Shown: positions 1-5,766, numbered from the stretch's first letter. The stretch: 5,773 nucleotides of DNA from Deltaproteobacteria bacterium (GCA_009668925.1 SBEK01000217.1:1-5773); one strand, 5' to 3'. Numbers and translations are program-made. Notes: generated from the letters alone by a model not told the origin.

Positions 1-225
1 AAGATAAACCAGCGGCAGTATCAGGGTTTCACGGGTGTAATGATGATATCGGCCTGGGGCCTGGCGATGGTGATTGCATCTTTCCTGTTCCTCTATATCG
101 GTCATCTTCTGGATGAGAAACTGGGAACCGCACCGAACTTCATGCTGGGCTTGTTCATGCTGGCGATCTTCATCTGCGTCATGAGGCTCTATCAGGAAGC
201 AAAGAAACGAATGAAGGATTTATAA
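1..225 (+). CDS. AtpZ/AtpI-family small membrane protein, 5'-truncated by the window edge
   Basis: The reading frame is open from base 1 to the TAA at 223-225, giving at least 74 residues. An ATG at 40 lies inside the frame, but 13 open codons precede it, it has no convincing ribosome site, and it would cut into the first membrane segment, so the true start is probably upstream of the window. Two hydrophobic segments are visible (about residues 12-33 and 46-62 of the visible protein), joined by the motif G-H-L-L-D-E-K-L-G-T-A-P, which matches the G-x-x-L-D-x-x-x-G-T-x-P signature of the AtpZ/AtpI family. The tail is short and basic. Members usually sit at the head of F1Fo ATP synthase operons and are thought to help Mg2+/Ca2+ handling or assembly of the c-ring. 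Here a terminator follows directly and no atp gene comes after it, so a link to ATP synthase is inference only. Confidence 0.72.
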   Translation, partial: KINQRQYQGFTGVMMISAWGLAMVIASFLFLYIGHLLDEKLGTAPNFMLGLFMLAIFICVMRLYQEAKKRMKDL

Positions 226-264
226 GCGCCGCTACACCAAAAAACATGATCTGTCTATATAACG

Positions 265-300
265 AGCCCCCTCTGATCCATGCGACTGAGGGGGCTTTTT
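265..300 (+). terminator. Intrinsic terminator after the AtpZ-like gene
   Basis: A perfect 9-bp stem (265-273 AGCCCCCTC with 288-296 GAGGGGGCT) encloses a 14-base loop and runs straight into a T-tract at 296-300. It lies 39 bases after the stop codon, ends the upstream transcription unit and insulates the promoter that follows. Confidence 0.92.
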
Positions 301-331
301 AGTGTTATTCAAAAAAGTGGATAATATCTTC

Positions 332-361
332 TTGACAAAGCGGGGCATATTCTGCTAGGTT
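332..361 (+). promoter_or_regulatory. Strong sigma-70-type promoter ahead of the GGA-rich RNA and panC
   Basis: A perfect -35 box TTGACA (332-337) is followed by an 18-bp spacer ending in the extended -10 motif TGC (353-355), then the -10 hexamer TAGGTT (356-361), which keeps the key first, second and last bases. Upstream, 311-330 is A/T-rich with an A6 run, resembling an UP element. The bases just after the -10 (362-367, CGCCCC) form a GC-rich discriminator of the kind seen at stringently controlled rRNA and tRNA promoters. The predicted transcription start is near 368. The match is by eye; the -10 is the weaker box. Confidence 0.65.
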
Positions 362-367
362 CGCCCC

Positions 368-453
368 ACGCTTGGATCCGGAAGGACTGAGACGGAAGGA
401 AAACTTAGAAGGAATATTAAGCCTCTCGTCTTGCAGCGGGAGGCTTTTTTTTT
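368..453 (+). ncRNA. Candidate small RNA (or attenuated panC leader) rich in GGA motifs
   Basis: From the predicted start near 368 to the end of the T-run at 453 there would be an RNA of about 86 bases. Its 5' half is purine-rich and single-stranded in character, with GGA at 374, 380, 384, 394, 398 and 411. GGAAGGA occurs at 380-386 and 394-400, and AGAAGGA at 407-413. The 3' end is an 11-bp terminator hairpin with nine T residues. No credible ATG or GTG reading frame with a ribosome site lies inside. Multiple GGA motifs plus an intrinsic terminator are the layout of CsrA/RsmA-sequestering RNAs, but the motifs could equally be chance Shine-Dalgarno-like purines. I compared it with SRP RNA because of the CCGGAAGG string; the flanking conserved bases are absent. 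No known riboswitch class was recognised. Alternatively it is just a 5' leader that attenuates panC. Confidence 0.38.
419..453 (+). terminator. Very strong intrinsic terminator directly before panC
   Basis: Bases 419-429 pair with 436-446 (11 bp including two G-T pairs, with a 7-bp perfect base AAGCCTC/GAGGCTT), closing a 6-base loop. The hairpin runs into nine T residues at 445-453. The panC ATG lies only 8 bases beyond. It either ends a separate small RNA or acts as an attenuator of panC-panD. No clear competing antiterminator pairing was found: the best is about 5 bp between 388-392 and 424-428. Confidence 0.85.
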
Positions 454-465
454 ATGGGAAAATGA
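438..465 (+). promoter_or_regulatory. Possible three-codon mini-ORF coupled to the panC start
   Basis: GGGAGG at 438-443, inside the 3' arm of the terminator hairpin, sits 10 bases before an ATG at 454 that reads Met-Gly-Lys-stop. Its TGA (463-465) overlaps the panC ATG (462-464) as ATGA, the usual arrangement for termination-reinitiation. panC itself has no Shine-Dalgarno at a normal distance; only GGGAA at 456-460 lies one base away. If real, translation of panC would depend on opening the same hairpin that terminates transcription. A mini-ORF this short can arise by chance. Confidence 0.22.
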
Positions 466-1319
466 GAGTTATAGAATCCATCAGAGAAATGCAGACTCAC
501 TGTGAAAGCCTGAGGCTTGCAGGGAAAAGCATATCGTTCGTTCCGACCATGGGCTATTTTCATGAGGGTCATTTGTCTCTGATGAAAAAGGCCCGTGAGA
601 CAGCGGACCATGTTGTCGTCAGTATCTATGTTAATCCGACCCAGTTCGGGCCCAAAGAAGATTTTTCCAAGTATCCGCGTGATTTCGACCGGGATGCGCA
701 AATGGCGGCGGGAGTCGGCGTTGATGTCATCTTTTTCCCGCCGAACCACGAAATGTACCCCGACGGATATCAAACATATGTTGATGTGGAGAAAGTCACG
801 CAAAACCTATGCGGTATATCCCGGCCGGGACATTTTCGCGGCGTCACGACGATCTGCTGTAAGTTGTTTAACATCGTAAAACCGCATACCGCCGTCTTCG
901 GGAAGAAAGATTTTCAGCAGCTGGCGGCGATCAAACGCATGGTCGCTGATCTGAATCTCGATCTCGAAATTATCGGGATGCCGACGTTTCGTGAACCAGA
1001 CGGTCTGGCGATGAGCTCGCGAAATGTTTATCTGAGCAAAGAAGAGCGGTTGTCGGCCCTGGCGCTCGTCGGCTCGCTCAAGCTGGCGCAGAAGCTTTAC
1101 GCCCAGGGCGAAAGAGACGCCGCGGCGATCATCAAGCAAGCGGAAGCGCTTATTCAAAACGCCCGATTTACCGAGATCGACTACATTAAAATATGCGACG
1201 CGGCTACATTGGAAGATGTGCGGGAAATCACCAAAGAGGCGGTGATGGCTCTGGCGGTGAAGGTTGGAAAAACGAGACTGATTGATAATTCCGTTTTAGG
1301 TGAAGAACTTAAAGCGTAA
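462..1319 (+). CDS. panC: Pantothenate synthetase (pantoate--beta-alanine ligase)
   Basis: PanC activates (R)-pantoate with ATP to pantoyl-adenylate and joins it to beta-alanine, giving pantothenate, AMP and PPi in the cytoplasm. From the ATG at 462 the protein has 285 residues, close to the roughly 280-residue family norm. Signatures: P-T-M-G-Y-F-H-E-G-H (28-37) with the HxGH nucleotide motif at H34/H37; Y-V-N-P-T-Q-F (56-62) with pantoate-binding Q61; F-G-K-K-D-F-Q-Q (146-153); and R-E-P-D-G-L-A-M-S-S-R-N (177-188), the KMSKS-like ATP loop. The frame stays open 30 codons further up to a TTG at 372, but that stretch reads through the terminator hairpin and is unlike PanC; family N-termini start like M-R-V-I-E-S-I. 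The ribosome site at 462 is poor. panD follows after 27 bases, so the two are probably co-transcribed. panB and panE are not in the window. Confidence 0.97.
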   Translation: MRVIESIREMQTHCESLRLAGKSISFVPTMGYFHEGHLSLMKKARETADHVVVSIYVNPTQFGPKEDFSKYPRDFDRDAQMAAGVGVDVIFFPPNHEMYPDGYQTYVDVEKVTQNLCGISRPGHFRGVTTICCKLFNIVKPHTAVFGKKDFQQLAAIKRMVADLNLDLEIIGMPTFREPDGLAMSSRNVYLSKEERLSALALVGSLKLAQKLYAQGERDAAAIIKQAEALIQNARFTEIDYIKICDAATLEDVREITKEAVMALAVKVGKTRLIDNSVLGEELKA

Positions 1320-1346
1320 ATTTTTTAGATAGGAGAACACAAATAA

Positions 1347-1706
1347 ATGCAACGATTGATGATGAAATCTAAAATCCATCGCGCCACGGTCACAGACGCC
1401 GATTTGCATTACGAAGGCAGCATTTCCATTGATGAAAAGCTTCTGGAAGAAGCCAATATGGTGCCTTATGAAAAAGTCGAAATTTATGACGTGGATAACG
1501 GCGCCCGTTTTTCCACTTATATCATTAAAGGGAAGCGCAATTCGGGGACCATTTGCCTTAACGGCGCAGCCGCCCGCATGGTGGCCAAAGGCGACTTAAT
1601 CATTATTGCCACCTACGTCAATGTGGAAGATGAAGAAGCCAAAAAATGGAAGCCCATCTGTGTTCTCGTAGACGGTAAGAATAAGATTAAAAAAGTTTCC
1701 AAATAA
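1347..1706 (+). CDS. panD: Aspartate 1-decarboxylase proenzyme
   Basis: PanD decarboxylates L-aspartate to beta-alanine, the second substrate of PanC. It is a pyruvoyl enzyme made as a proenzyme that cleaves itself between Gly24 and Ser25. At 119 residues it has nearly the full family length (about 115-130). The N-terminus [16 protein letters not shown] is classic. Visible functional residues are K9, the G24-S25 cleavage site in Y-E-G-S, R54, and T57-Y58 in [18 protein letters not shown] is the conserved substrate-site stretch. The ribosome site AGGAG (1331-1335) lies 11 bases before the ATG, slightly far but clear. It is the second gene of the panC-panD operon and is followed by a terminator. 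Nothing is missing, so it should self-process normally. Confidence 0.97.
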   Translation: MQRLMMKSKIHRATVTDADLHYEGSISIDEKLLEEANMVPYEKVEIYDVDNGARFSTYIIKGKRNSGTICLNGAAARMVAKGDLIIIATYVNVEDEEAKKWKPICVLVDGKNKIKKVSK

Positions 1707-1724
1707 CTGTATGAAACCAACCAG

Positions 1725-1759
1725 AGCACTCCTGTCTTTCTGATGGGGGTGCTTTTTTT
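1725..1759 (+). terminator. Intrinsic terminator of the panC-panD operon
   Basis: Bases 1725-1733 pair with 1745-1753 (AGCACTCCT with GGGGGTGCT, 9 bp including two G-T pairs) around an 11-base loop, followed by a 7-T run at 1753-1759. It starts 19 bases after the panD stop and separates panCD from ahcY. Confidence 0.88.
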
Positions 1760-1762
1760 ATT

Positions 1763-1787
1763 TGGCACAAGGAAAGTGGCACAAAGG
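1763..1787 (+). repeat. Direct repeat upstream of ahcY, possible operator
   Basis: TGGCACAAGG (1763-1772) recurs as TGGCACAAAGG (1777-1787), start-to-start 14 bases. The pair sits just upstream of the candidate ahcY -35 box, where an activator or repressor could bind. TGGCAC recalls the sigma-54 -24 element, but no GC lies at the required distance in either copy, so a sigma-54 promoter is not supported. No regulator is named. Confidence 0.4.
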
Positions 1788-1789
1788 TA

Positions 1790-1818
1790 TTGAACTCACC
1801 CTGGGGGTATGCTATCGA
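1790..1818 (+). promoter_or_regulatory. Candidate ahcY promoter with extended -10
   Basis: TTGAAC (1790-1795) is followed by a 17-bp spacer ending in TGC (1810-1812) and the hexamer TATCGA (1813-1818). The -10 match is only partial, but the TGC-TA extended form recurs at the other promoters in this window. The -10 overlaps the 8-base palindrome TATCGATA (1813-1820). The predicted start is near 1825, leaving a leader of about 36 bases with no recognisable SAH riboswitch. Confidence 0.42.
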
Positions 1819-1851
1819 TATTTCGCAGGAACCACGGACATTTTAATGCAT

Positions 1852-1858
1852 GGAGGAG
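1852..1858 (+). promoter_or_regulatory. Ribosome binding site that fixes the ahcY start
   Basis: GGAGGAG lies just before the ATG at 1861 (4 bases after GGAGG). It selects this start over the in-frame ATG at 1846, which lacks any such site, and over a TTG at 1762 that lies at the end of the panD terminator. Confidence 0.85.
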
Positions 1859-1860
1859 AT

Positions 1861-3285
1861 ATGGCTTTTCGGGAAATTGATAAAAATCTGAAATATCAGG
1901 TGGCGGATTTGTCGCTGGCGGCCTGGGGAAGAAAAGAAATGGACCTGGCGGAAAACGAGATGCCGGGGCTTATGGCCGTGCGCAAAAAATACGGACGCAA
2001 GAAACCGCTCGCAGGTTTGAAGATCATGGGCTCTCTGCACATGACCATTCAGACGGCCATGCTGATTGAGACGCTCAAAGTATTGGGCGCTGATCTTCGG
2101 TGGGCATCATGCAATATCTTTTCCACCCAGGATCATGCGGCGGCGGCGATCGCCAAGGCGGGCAGTGCGGCGGTATTCGCCTGGAAGGGAGAGACGCTGG
2201 AAGAGTATTGGTGGTGTACGGAGCAGGCGCTGACCTGGCCGGACGGCTCGGGTCCGGATTTGATCGTGGATGACGGGGGTGATGCCACTTTATTTATTCA
2301 TCACGGCGTTAAAATTGAAAGGAACCCGCAACTGCTCAAGCAGAAAGTCGACAATAAGGAATTTGCCATTGTGGTTTCACGTCTGGAACAATCCTATAAA
2401 AAGAATCCAAAACGCTGGCAGAAAGTAGCCGCCGGAATCCGGGGCGTGTCCGAAGAAACGACAACCGGTGTTCATCGTCTGTACCAAATGCAGGCGGCGG
2501 GTGAACTTTTGTTTCCGGCGATTAATGTGAATGACTCCGTCACGAAGTCGAAATTTGACAATCTTTATGGCTGCCGGGAGTCGCTGGCCGACGGCATTAA
2601 GAGAGCGACCGATATCATGATCGCGGGCAAAATGGTTGTTGTCTGCGGTTACGGCGATGTGGGCAAGGGCAGCGCCCAGTCCATGCGTGGATTCGGCGCC
2701 CGCGTGGTGGTGACGGAAATTGATCCGATCTGCGCCCTGCAGGCGGCGATGGAAGGTTATGAAGTCAGAACGCTTGAGGAAGTCGCACCGGTCGCGGACA
2801 TCTTCGTGACCGCCACCGGCTGCTGCGATGTCATTACCGGCAAGCATATGGAGATGATGAAGGATGAAGCCATCGTTTGCAATATCGGTCATTTCGACAG
2901 CGAAATCGATATGCATTATCTGGAAACGAGCAAGGCCTGCCGCAAAGAAACCGTTAAACCGCAGGTCGATAAATGGAAGCTGAAGTCCGGCCGTTCAATC
3001 ATCGTTTTGGCGGAAGGACGCCTCGTCAATCTGGGATGCGCAACGGGGCATCCGAGCTTTGTCATGAGCAACAGTTTCACGAATCAAACATTGGCGCAGA
3101 TTGAATTGGCCTCCCGGAAATATGATGTCGGTGTCTATACGCTGCCCAAGAAACTGGACGAGGAAGTCGCGCTTCTTCATCTGGGCAGGCTCGATGCCCG
3201 GATTTCAAAGCTCACGAAAAAGCAGGCGCAGTATCTCGGTGTATCGGTGGATGGGCCCTTTAAACCGGACTATTACAGATATTAA
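1861..3285 (+). CDS. ahcY: Adenosylhomocysteinase (S-adenosyl-L-homocysteine hydrolase)
   Basis: AhcY reversibly splits S-adenosylhomocysteine into adenosine and homocysteine with tightly bound NAD+, relieving product inhibition of SAM-dependent methyltransferases in the cytosol. The 474-residue protein carries the full signature set: G-S-L-H-M-T (57-62) with H60 and T62; [10 protein letters not shown] (83-92); D-D-G-G-D (137-141); S-E-E-T-T-T-G (197-203); V-T-K-S-K-F-D-N (227-234) with K229 and D233; the NAD-binding G-Y-G-D-V-G-K-G (263-270); N-I-G-H-F-D (341-346); and the C-terminal [10 protein letters not shown] supplying Lys and Tyr to the neighbouring subunit. It exceeds the animal enzyme (about 432 residues) by a segment near 147-191, the insertion typical of many bacterial homologues. 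It has its own promoter and terminator. The partner enzymes (MTA/SAH nucleosidase, methionine synthase) are not in view. Confidence 0.98.
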   Translation: MAFREIDKNLKYQVADLSLAAWGRKEMDLAENEMPGLMAVRKKYGRKKPLAGLKIMGSLHMTIQTAMLIETLKVLGADLRWASCNIFSTQDHAAAAIAKAGSAAVFAWKGETLEEYWWCTEQALTWPDGSGPDLIVDDGGDATLFIHHGVKIERNPQLLKQKVDNKEFAIVVSRLEQSYKKNPKRWQKVAAGIRGVSEETTTGVHRLYQMQAAGELLFPAINVNDSVTKSKFDNLYGCRESLADGIKRATDIMIAGKMVVVCGYGDVGKGSAQSMRGFGARVVVTEIDPICALQAAMEGYEVRTLEEVAPVADIFVTATGCCDVITGKHMEMMKDEAIVCNIGHFDSEIDMHYLETSKACRKETVKPQVDKWKLKSGRSIIVLAEGRLVNLGCATGHPSFVMSNSFTNQTLAQIELASRKYDVGVYTLPKKLDEEVALLHLGRLDARISKLTKKQAQYLGVSVDGPFKPDYYRY

Positions 3286-3297
3286 CTCCAACCGAAT

Positions 3298-3339
3298 CGA
3301 TGCATCCTCCGGAAACGCGGGGGATGCATCGTCTTGTTT
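3298..3339 (+). terminator. Terminator hairpin after ahcY
   Basis: Bases 3298-3311 pair with 3318-3331 (14 bp, one G-T pair, outer arms CGATGCATCC and GGATGCATCG allowing for the wobble) around a 6-base loop. The T-rich tail TCTTGTTT follows at 3332-3339, only 13 bases past the ahcY stop. The tail is imperfect, but the stem is the strongest in the window. On the minus strand the stem is not followed by a T-run, so it is mainly the ahcY terminator, although it also lies downstream of convergent lptG. Confidence 0.75.
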
Positions 3340-3427
3340 GATCCCGCTTACGCGGAAGAGCGTCAATGCCCCGCGGCCTGCTGCGATATAATGACATACC
3401 CTGACCGCTCGCTGCGAAGTGGTTGAT

Positions 3428-4507
3428 TCACGTTCTTATCCGGTAAAACAGGAAAGCGGCAAGACCGCCGAAAAGGATGTTGGATGTCCAGGCGGCCACA
3501 ATCACGGGCAATATTCCTGATCGGCCCAGAGACATGCAAAAGGCGTGGACAATCCAGTAAGAAAACCCGATAAATATTCCAATCGCGACACTCTGCATAA
3601 CGCCCCCGGCTCGTTCGGACCGGACGGAAAAAGACATGCCGATGAAAACGAGAATCAGGCAAACAAAGGGAAAGGCAATCTTGCCGTACAAATCGACCAT
3701 GTATTTGGAAACGTCATAGCCTTCGGCCCGAATTTTCTTCACATAGCGCCGCAATTCAAAATAGCCCATTTTTTCCGCGTCTTTCTGAATGATCTTGAAA
3801 TCGTTCGGCTGTTCCGGAATAGCGACGACTTTTTGTTTGGACCAGGCCAGTTGCGGAACATTTTCTTTTGTGAAAGTGGTGGTGAGCAGATTGAAAAATA
3901 CCCAGTGCTTATCCTTCCATTCGGCGCGTTCCGCATCGATCCGTTCTTTCAGCGTGAAGTCGGAATTCAGCAAATTGATCGTTATGCCGCGTAAGATATT
4001 TTTCTCGACGTCGAATAATTTGAAATTATAAATCGCGTTATGGCTGCGGTACCAGATTTCGTTTTGTTTGAAAAACCCCAGGGTTTTTTGCTTCTGCACG
4101 TCCACTTTGACGATATATTCCGTTTTCTGGATTGAGGCCGGCGTGACCATCTCGGTGAAAAAAAACAAAAAAACAGCGACAACCGCCGCCACGGCCAGAG
4201 CAGGGACGGCGATCCGGTACAGACTTACGCCGTTGGCCTTCATAGCCGTAATTTCACTGAATTTCGATAGAAAGCTGTATGTCAGCAGAGTCGACAGTAA
4301 AATGGCCGCGGGGAGGATCATGGAAATAATGAAGGGAATGGAATACAGGAAGTAAGAGGCCATTTGAACGGCAGTTGCTTTATTGCTCATGAACATGCGT
4401 GATTTTTCAAAGAAATCAATAATGACATACAGGACGATGAACGTGACGCAGGTGATGAGGAAAAACCTCAAAAATTCCCTAAGAATATATTTATCCAGCA
4501 GCTTCAA
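3428..4507 (-). CDS. lptG: LPS export permease LptG (YjgP/YjgQ family)
   Basis: LptG pairs with LptF and two copies of the ATPase LptB in the inner membrane to pull lipopolysaccharide out of the outer leaflet and pass it to LptC and the periplasmic bridge. The 359-residue protein has the family plan: three N-terminal membrane helices (about 13-33, 54-78, 98-119), a periplasmic beta-jellyroll (about 125-250) and three C-terminal helices (about 276-294, 303-324, 333-356). The cytoplasmic S-E-I-T-A-M-K-A-N-G-V-S segment (84-95) is the coupling helix that contacts LptB. The stretch M-G-Y-F-E-L-R-R-Y and the C-terminal half resemble LptG rather than LptF. The start is TTG at 4507, chosen because TGAGGG (4519-4514) lies six bases upstream and no ATG fits the alignment. 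It follows lptF by 9 bases. The lptF/lptG naming rests on gene order and family resemblance. Confidence 0.93.
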   Translation of the reverse strand: MKLLDKYILREFLRFFLITCVTFIVLYVIIDFFEKSRMFMSNKATAVQMASYFLYSIPFIISMILPAAILLSTLLTYSFLSKFSEITAMKANGVSLYRIAVPALAVAAVVAVFLFFFTEMVTPASIQKTEYIVKVDVQKQKTLGFFKQNEIWYRSHNAIYNFKLFDVEKNILRGITINLLNSDFTLKERIDAERAEWKDKHWVFFNLLTTTFTKENVPQLAWSKQKVVAIPEQPNDFKIIQKDAEKMGYFELRRYVKKIRAEGYDVSKYMVDLYGKIAFPFVCLILVFIGMSFSVRSERAGGVMQSVAIGIFIGFSYWIVHAFCMSLGRSGILPVIVAAWTSNILFGGLAAFLFYRIRT

Positions 4508-4513
4508 TGATTG

Positions 4514-4519
4514 CCCTCA
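4514..4519 (-). promoter_or_regulatory. lptG ribosome binding site overlapping the lptF stop codon
   Basis: Read on the minus strand, TGAGGG combines the lptF stop TGA (4519-4517) with a Shine-Dalgarno core GAGGG, six bases from the TTG start of lptG. Ribosomes ending lptF would free this site, so the two subunits are probably translated in a coupled way, which suits a 1:1 complex. Confidence 0.75.
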
Positions 4520-5674
4520 AATGTCCAGCTTTTTGCGCCAAAAACGGTGATAGATAATTTGGAAAAGAGAAATTTCCTTATTGGCCATATAAAAGAGATA
4601 AAGACCCAGTAAAGCAAAAAATACATTGGGCGTCCAGACGCCGATGACGGGGGAGAGCCCGCCGGTTTCCACCAGGGCTTCTCCGCCGATACGCAGAAGA
4701 TAATACGTCGCGACGATCAGGATGCCGACGGCAAACCCCCTGGATTTAACCGCCCGATGGCTGGTAATCCCCAGAGGCAGAGCCAGCAGCCCGAAGAACA
4801 GACACGACAGAGGGATGGAAAATTTTTTGTGGACTTCAATGGCCAGCTCGCGTACGGCGGCGCCGTCCAGCCCCGGCTTCTGCATACGTTCCAGGAGCTC
4901 CGTCATGGTCATTTCCGTGCTGGACTTATTCTCATCGGTAAACGCCGCGAGCGTTGTCGACAGATCCAGATTGACGTCGTAGCTTTTAAAATCGACTTTC
5001 CGGTAATGCTTCAGATCGGAACTCACCGTGTGGATCGAGCCGTTTTCCAGGCGGAGTTTAACAATCATCAGCTTGGGATCGGCGACCAGATAGGCTTTCC
5101 TGGCCAGAATGGTATTTTGTTCTCCCAGGATGCGGCTGTCGGAAATGAGAACACCTTCCATGTATTCACCGTCGGCGGGGATTTTATCGGCGTATAAAAG
5201 AAGACCTTTGAAATCCGCGTTAAATATTTTTTCTTTAATTCCAATGCTGGCGTTTTGCGAGGCCAGTTCAAAAAGAAGTTTCTTGGTGGCAAAATTACTT
5301 TGCGGCACCAGAAAATATCCGATGACGATGGCGCAGACAAAAGCCAGTACCGAGGCGATGGCCACGGGATAGTAAATCTGCAGCAAACTCACGCCCGACG
5401 CTTTGAGCGCCGTGATTTCATTGTCCGCGGAAAACCTGCCCATGGCAATAAGGATGGAAACCAGAAGCGCGATCGGAATCGTAAATAACATGAAATTGGG
5501 CATGATGAGGGCGATCAGATGGACGATGTCCCAGACGCGGATGCCTTTATTGACCATCAGATCCATGATCTGGAGAATCTTTCCCATCAGCAGGACGAAG
5601 GTCAGAACAAAAAGGATGAGAAAAAAAGGGAAAGCAATTTCCCGAAATATGTAACGGCTGATAATTTTATTCAT
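4517..5674 (-). CDS. lptF: LPS export permease LptF (YjgP/YjgQ family)
   Basis: LptF is the partner of LptG in the LptB2FG extractor that powers LPS transport across the envelope. The 385-residue protein starts M-N-K-I-I-S-R-Y-I-F-R-E, matching the R-Y-x-x-R-E amphipathic start of the family. It has helices at about 13-35, 47-77 and 98-123, a periplasmic jellyroll (about 130-265), then helices at about 285-303, 313-332 and 346-364. The R-F-S-A-D-N-E-I-T-A-L-K-A-S-G-V-S stretch (80-96) is the LptB coupling helix. A basic tail of about 20 residues (366-385, ending R-K-K-L-D-I) extends into the cytoplasm past the last helix. The ATG at 5674 fits the family start, although no strong ribosome site precedes it. 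It is the first gene of the lptF-lptG operon. lptA, lptB and lptC are not in the window. Confidence 0.93.
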   Translation of the reverse strand: MNKIISRYIFREIAFPFFLILFVLTFVLLMGKILQIMDLMVNKGIRVWDIVHLIALIMPNFMLFTIPIALLVSILIAMGRFSADNEITALKASGVSLLQIYYPVAIASVLAFVCAIVIGYFLVPQSNFATKKLLFELASQNASIGIKEKIFNADFKGLLLYADKIPADGEYMEGVLISDSRILGEQNTILARKAYLVADPKLMIVKLRLENGSIHTVSSDLKHYRKVDFKSYDVNLDLSTTLAAFTDENKSSTEMTMTELLERMQKPGLDGAAVRELAIEVHKKFSIPLSCLFFGLLALPLGITSHRAVKSRGFAVGILIVATYYLLRIGGEALVETGGLSPVIGVWTPNVFFALLGLYLFYMANKEISLFQIIYHRFWRKKLDI

Positions 5675-5696
5675 ATCACTATCGAAAATTTTTTAA

Positions 5697-5726
5697 AAAC
5701 TAGCATGTATCGATGATTTTGCACAA
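5697..5726 (-). promoter_or_regulatory. Candidate lptF-lptG promoter with extended -10
   Basis: On the minus strand TTGTGC (5726-5721) is followed by an 18-bp spacer ending in TGC (5705-5703) and the hexamer TAGTTT (5702-5697). The geometry is identical to the promoter at 332-361. The predicted start near 5690 would give a very short leader of about 16 bases with only a weak ribosome site. An alternative is a promoter further upstream whose TATAAT lies at 5772-5767. Confidence 0.42.
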
Positions 5727-5766
5727 GTAAAACATGTCGCTTATGCGAAATAGGTTTGCAGGCCGG

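Noticed and set aside
374..400. Resemblance of ATCCGGAAGGACTGAGAC to the SRP (4.5S) RNA apical loop
   Set aside because: The CCGGAAGG core is shared, but the symmetric-loop partners (CAGG on the 5' side, AGCAG on the 3' side) are missing, and the flanks do not pair into the long SRP stem.
1763..1792. Possible sigma-54 promoter upstream of ahcY (TGGCAC)
   Set aside because: A GC should follow ten bases after the GG of the -24 element; the bases there are GT for the first copy and TT for the second.
1762..1860. Longer ahcY starting at TTG 1762 or ATG 1846
   Set aside because: The extension overlaps the terminator tail and promoter, has no ribosome site and is unlike AhcY N-termini, whereas GGAGGAG precedes the ATG at 1861.
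2377..2916. 179-codon minus-strand open frame inside ahcY
   Set aside because: It lies opposite the most conserved part of AhcY, and its histidine/arginine-rich translation is typical of an antisense shadow.
3387..3392. TATAAT on the plus strand between ahcY and lptG
   Set aside because: No -35-like sequence lies 16-18 bases upstream, and no plus-strand gene follows.
3404..3423. Six-base hairpin just past the lptG stop as a minus-strand terminator
   Set aside because: The stem is short with a G-T pair, and no T-run follows on the minus strand, so no lptG terminator is claimed. The rest of 3340-3427 holds nothing I can support.
3545..4355. Plus-strand open frames opposite lptG (for example 3545-3994 and 4068-4355)
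   Set aside because: They are antisense to a clear family member, have no recognisable domain, and their composition is that of shadow frames.
4722..5716. Plus-strand open frames opposite lptF (for example 4757-5197 and 5109-5372)
   Set aside because: Same reason: antisense to a well-supported membrane protein, arginine- and proline-rich or otherwise atypical translations, no ribosome sites noted.
5719..5747. Possible divergent plus-strand promoter (TTGCAC, 17 bp, TATGCG)
   Set aside because: The -10 match is poor, it overlaps the better minus-strand candidate, and no plus-strand gene is visible before the window ends.
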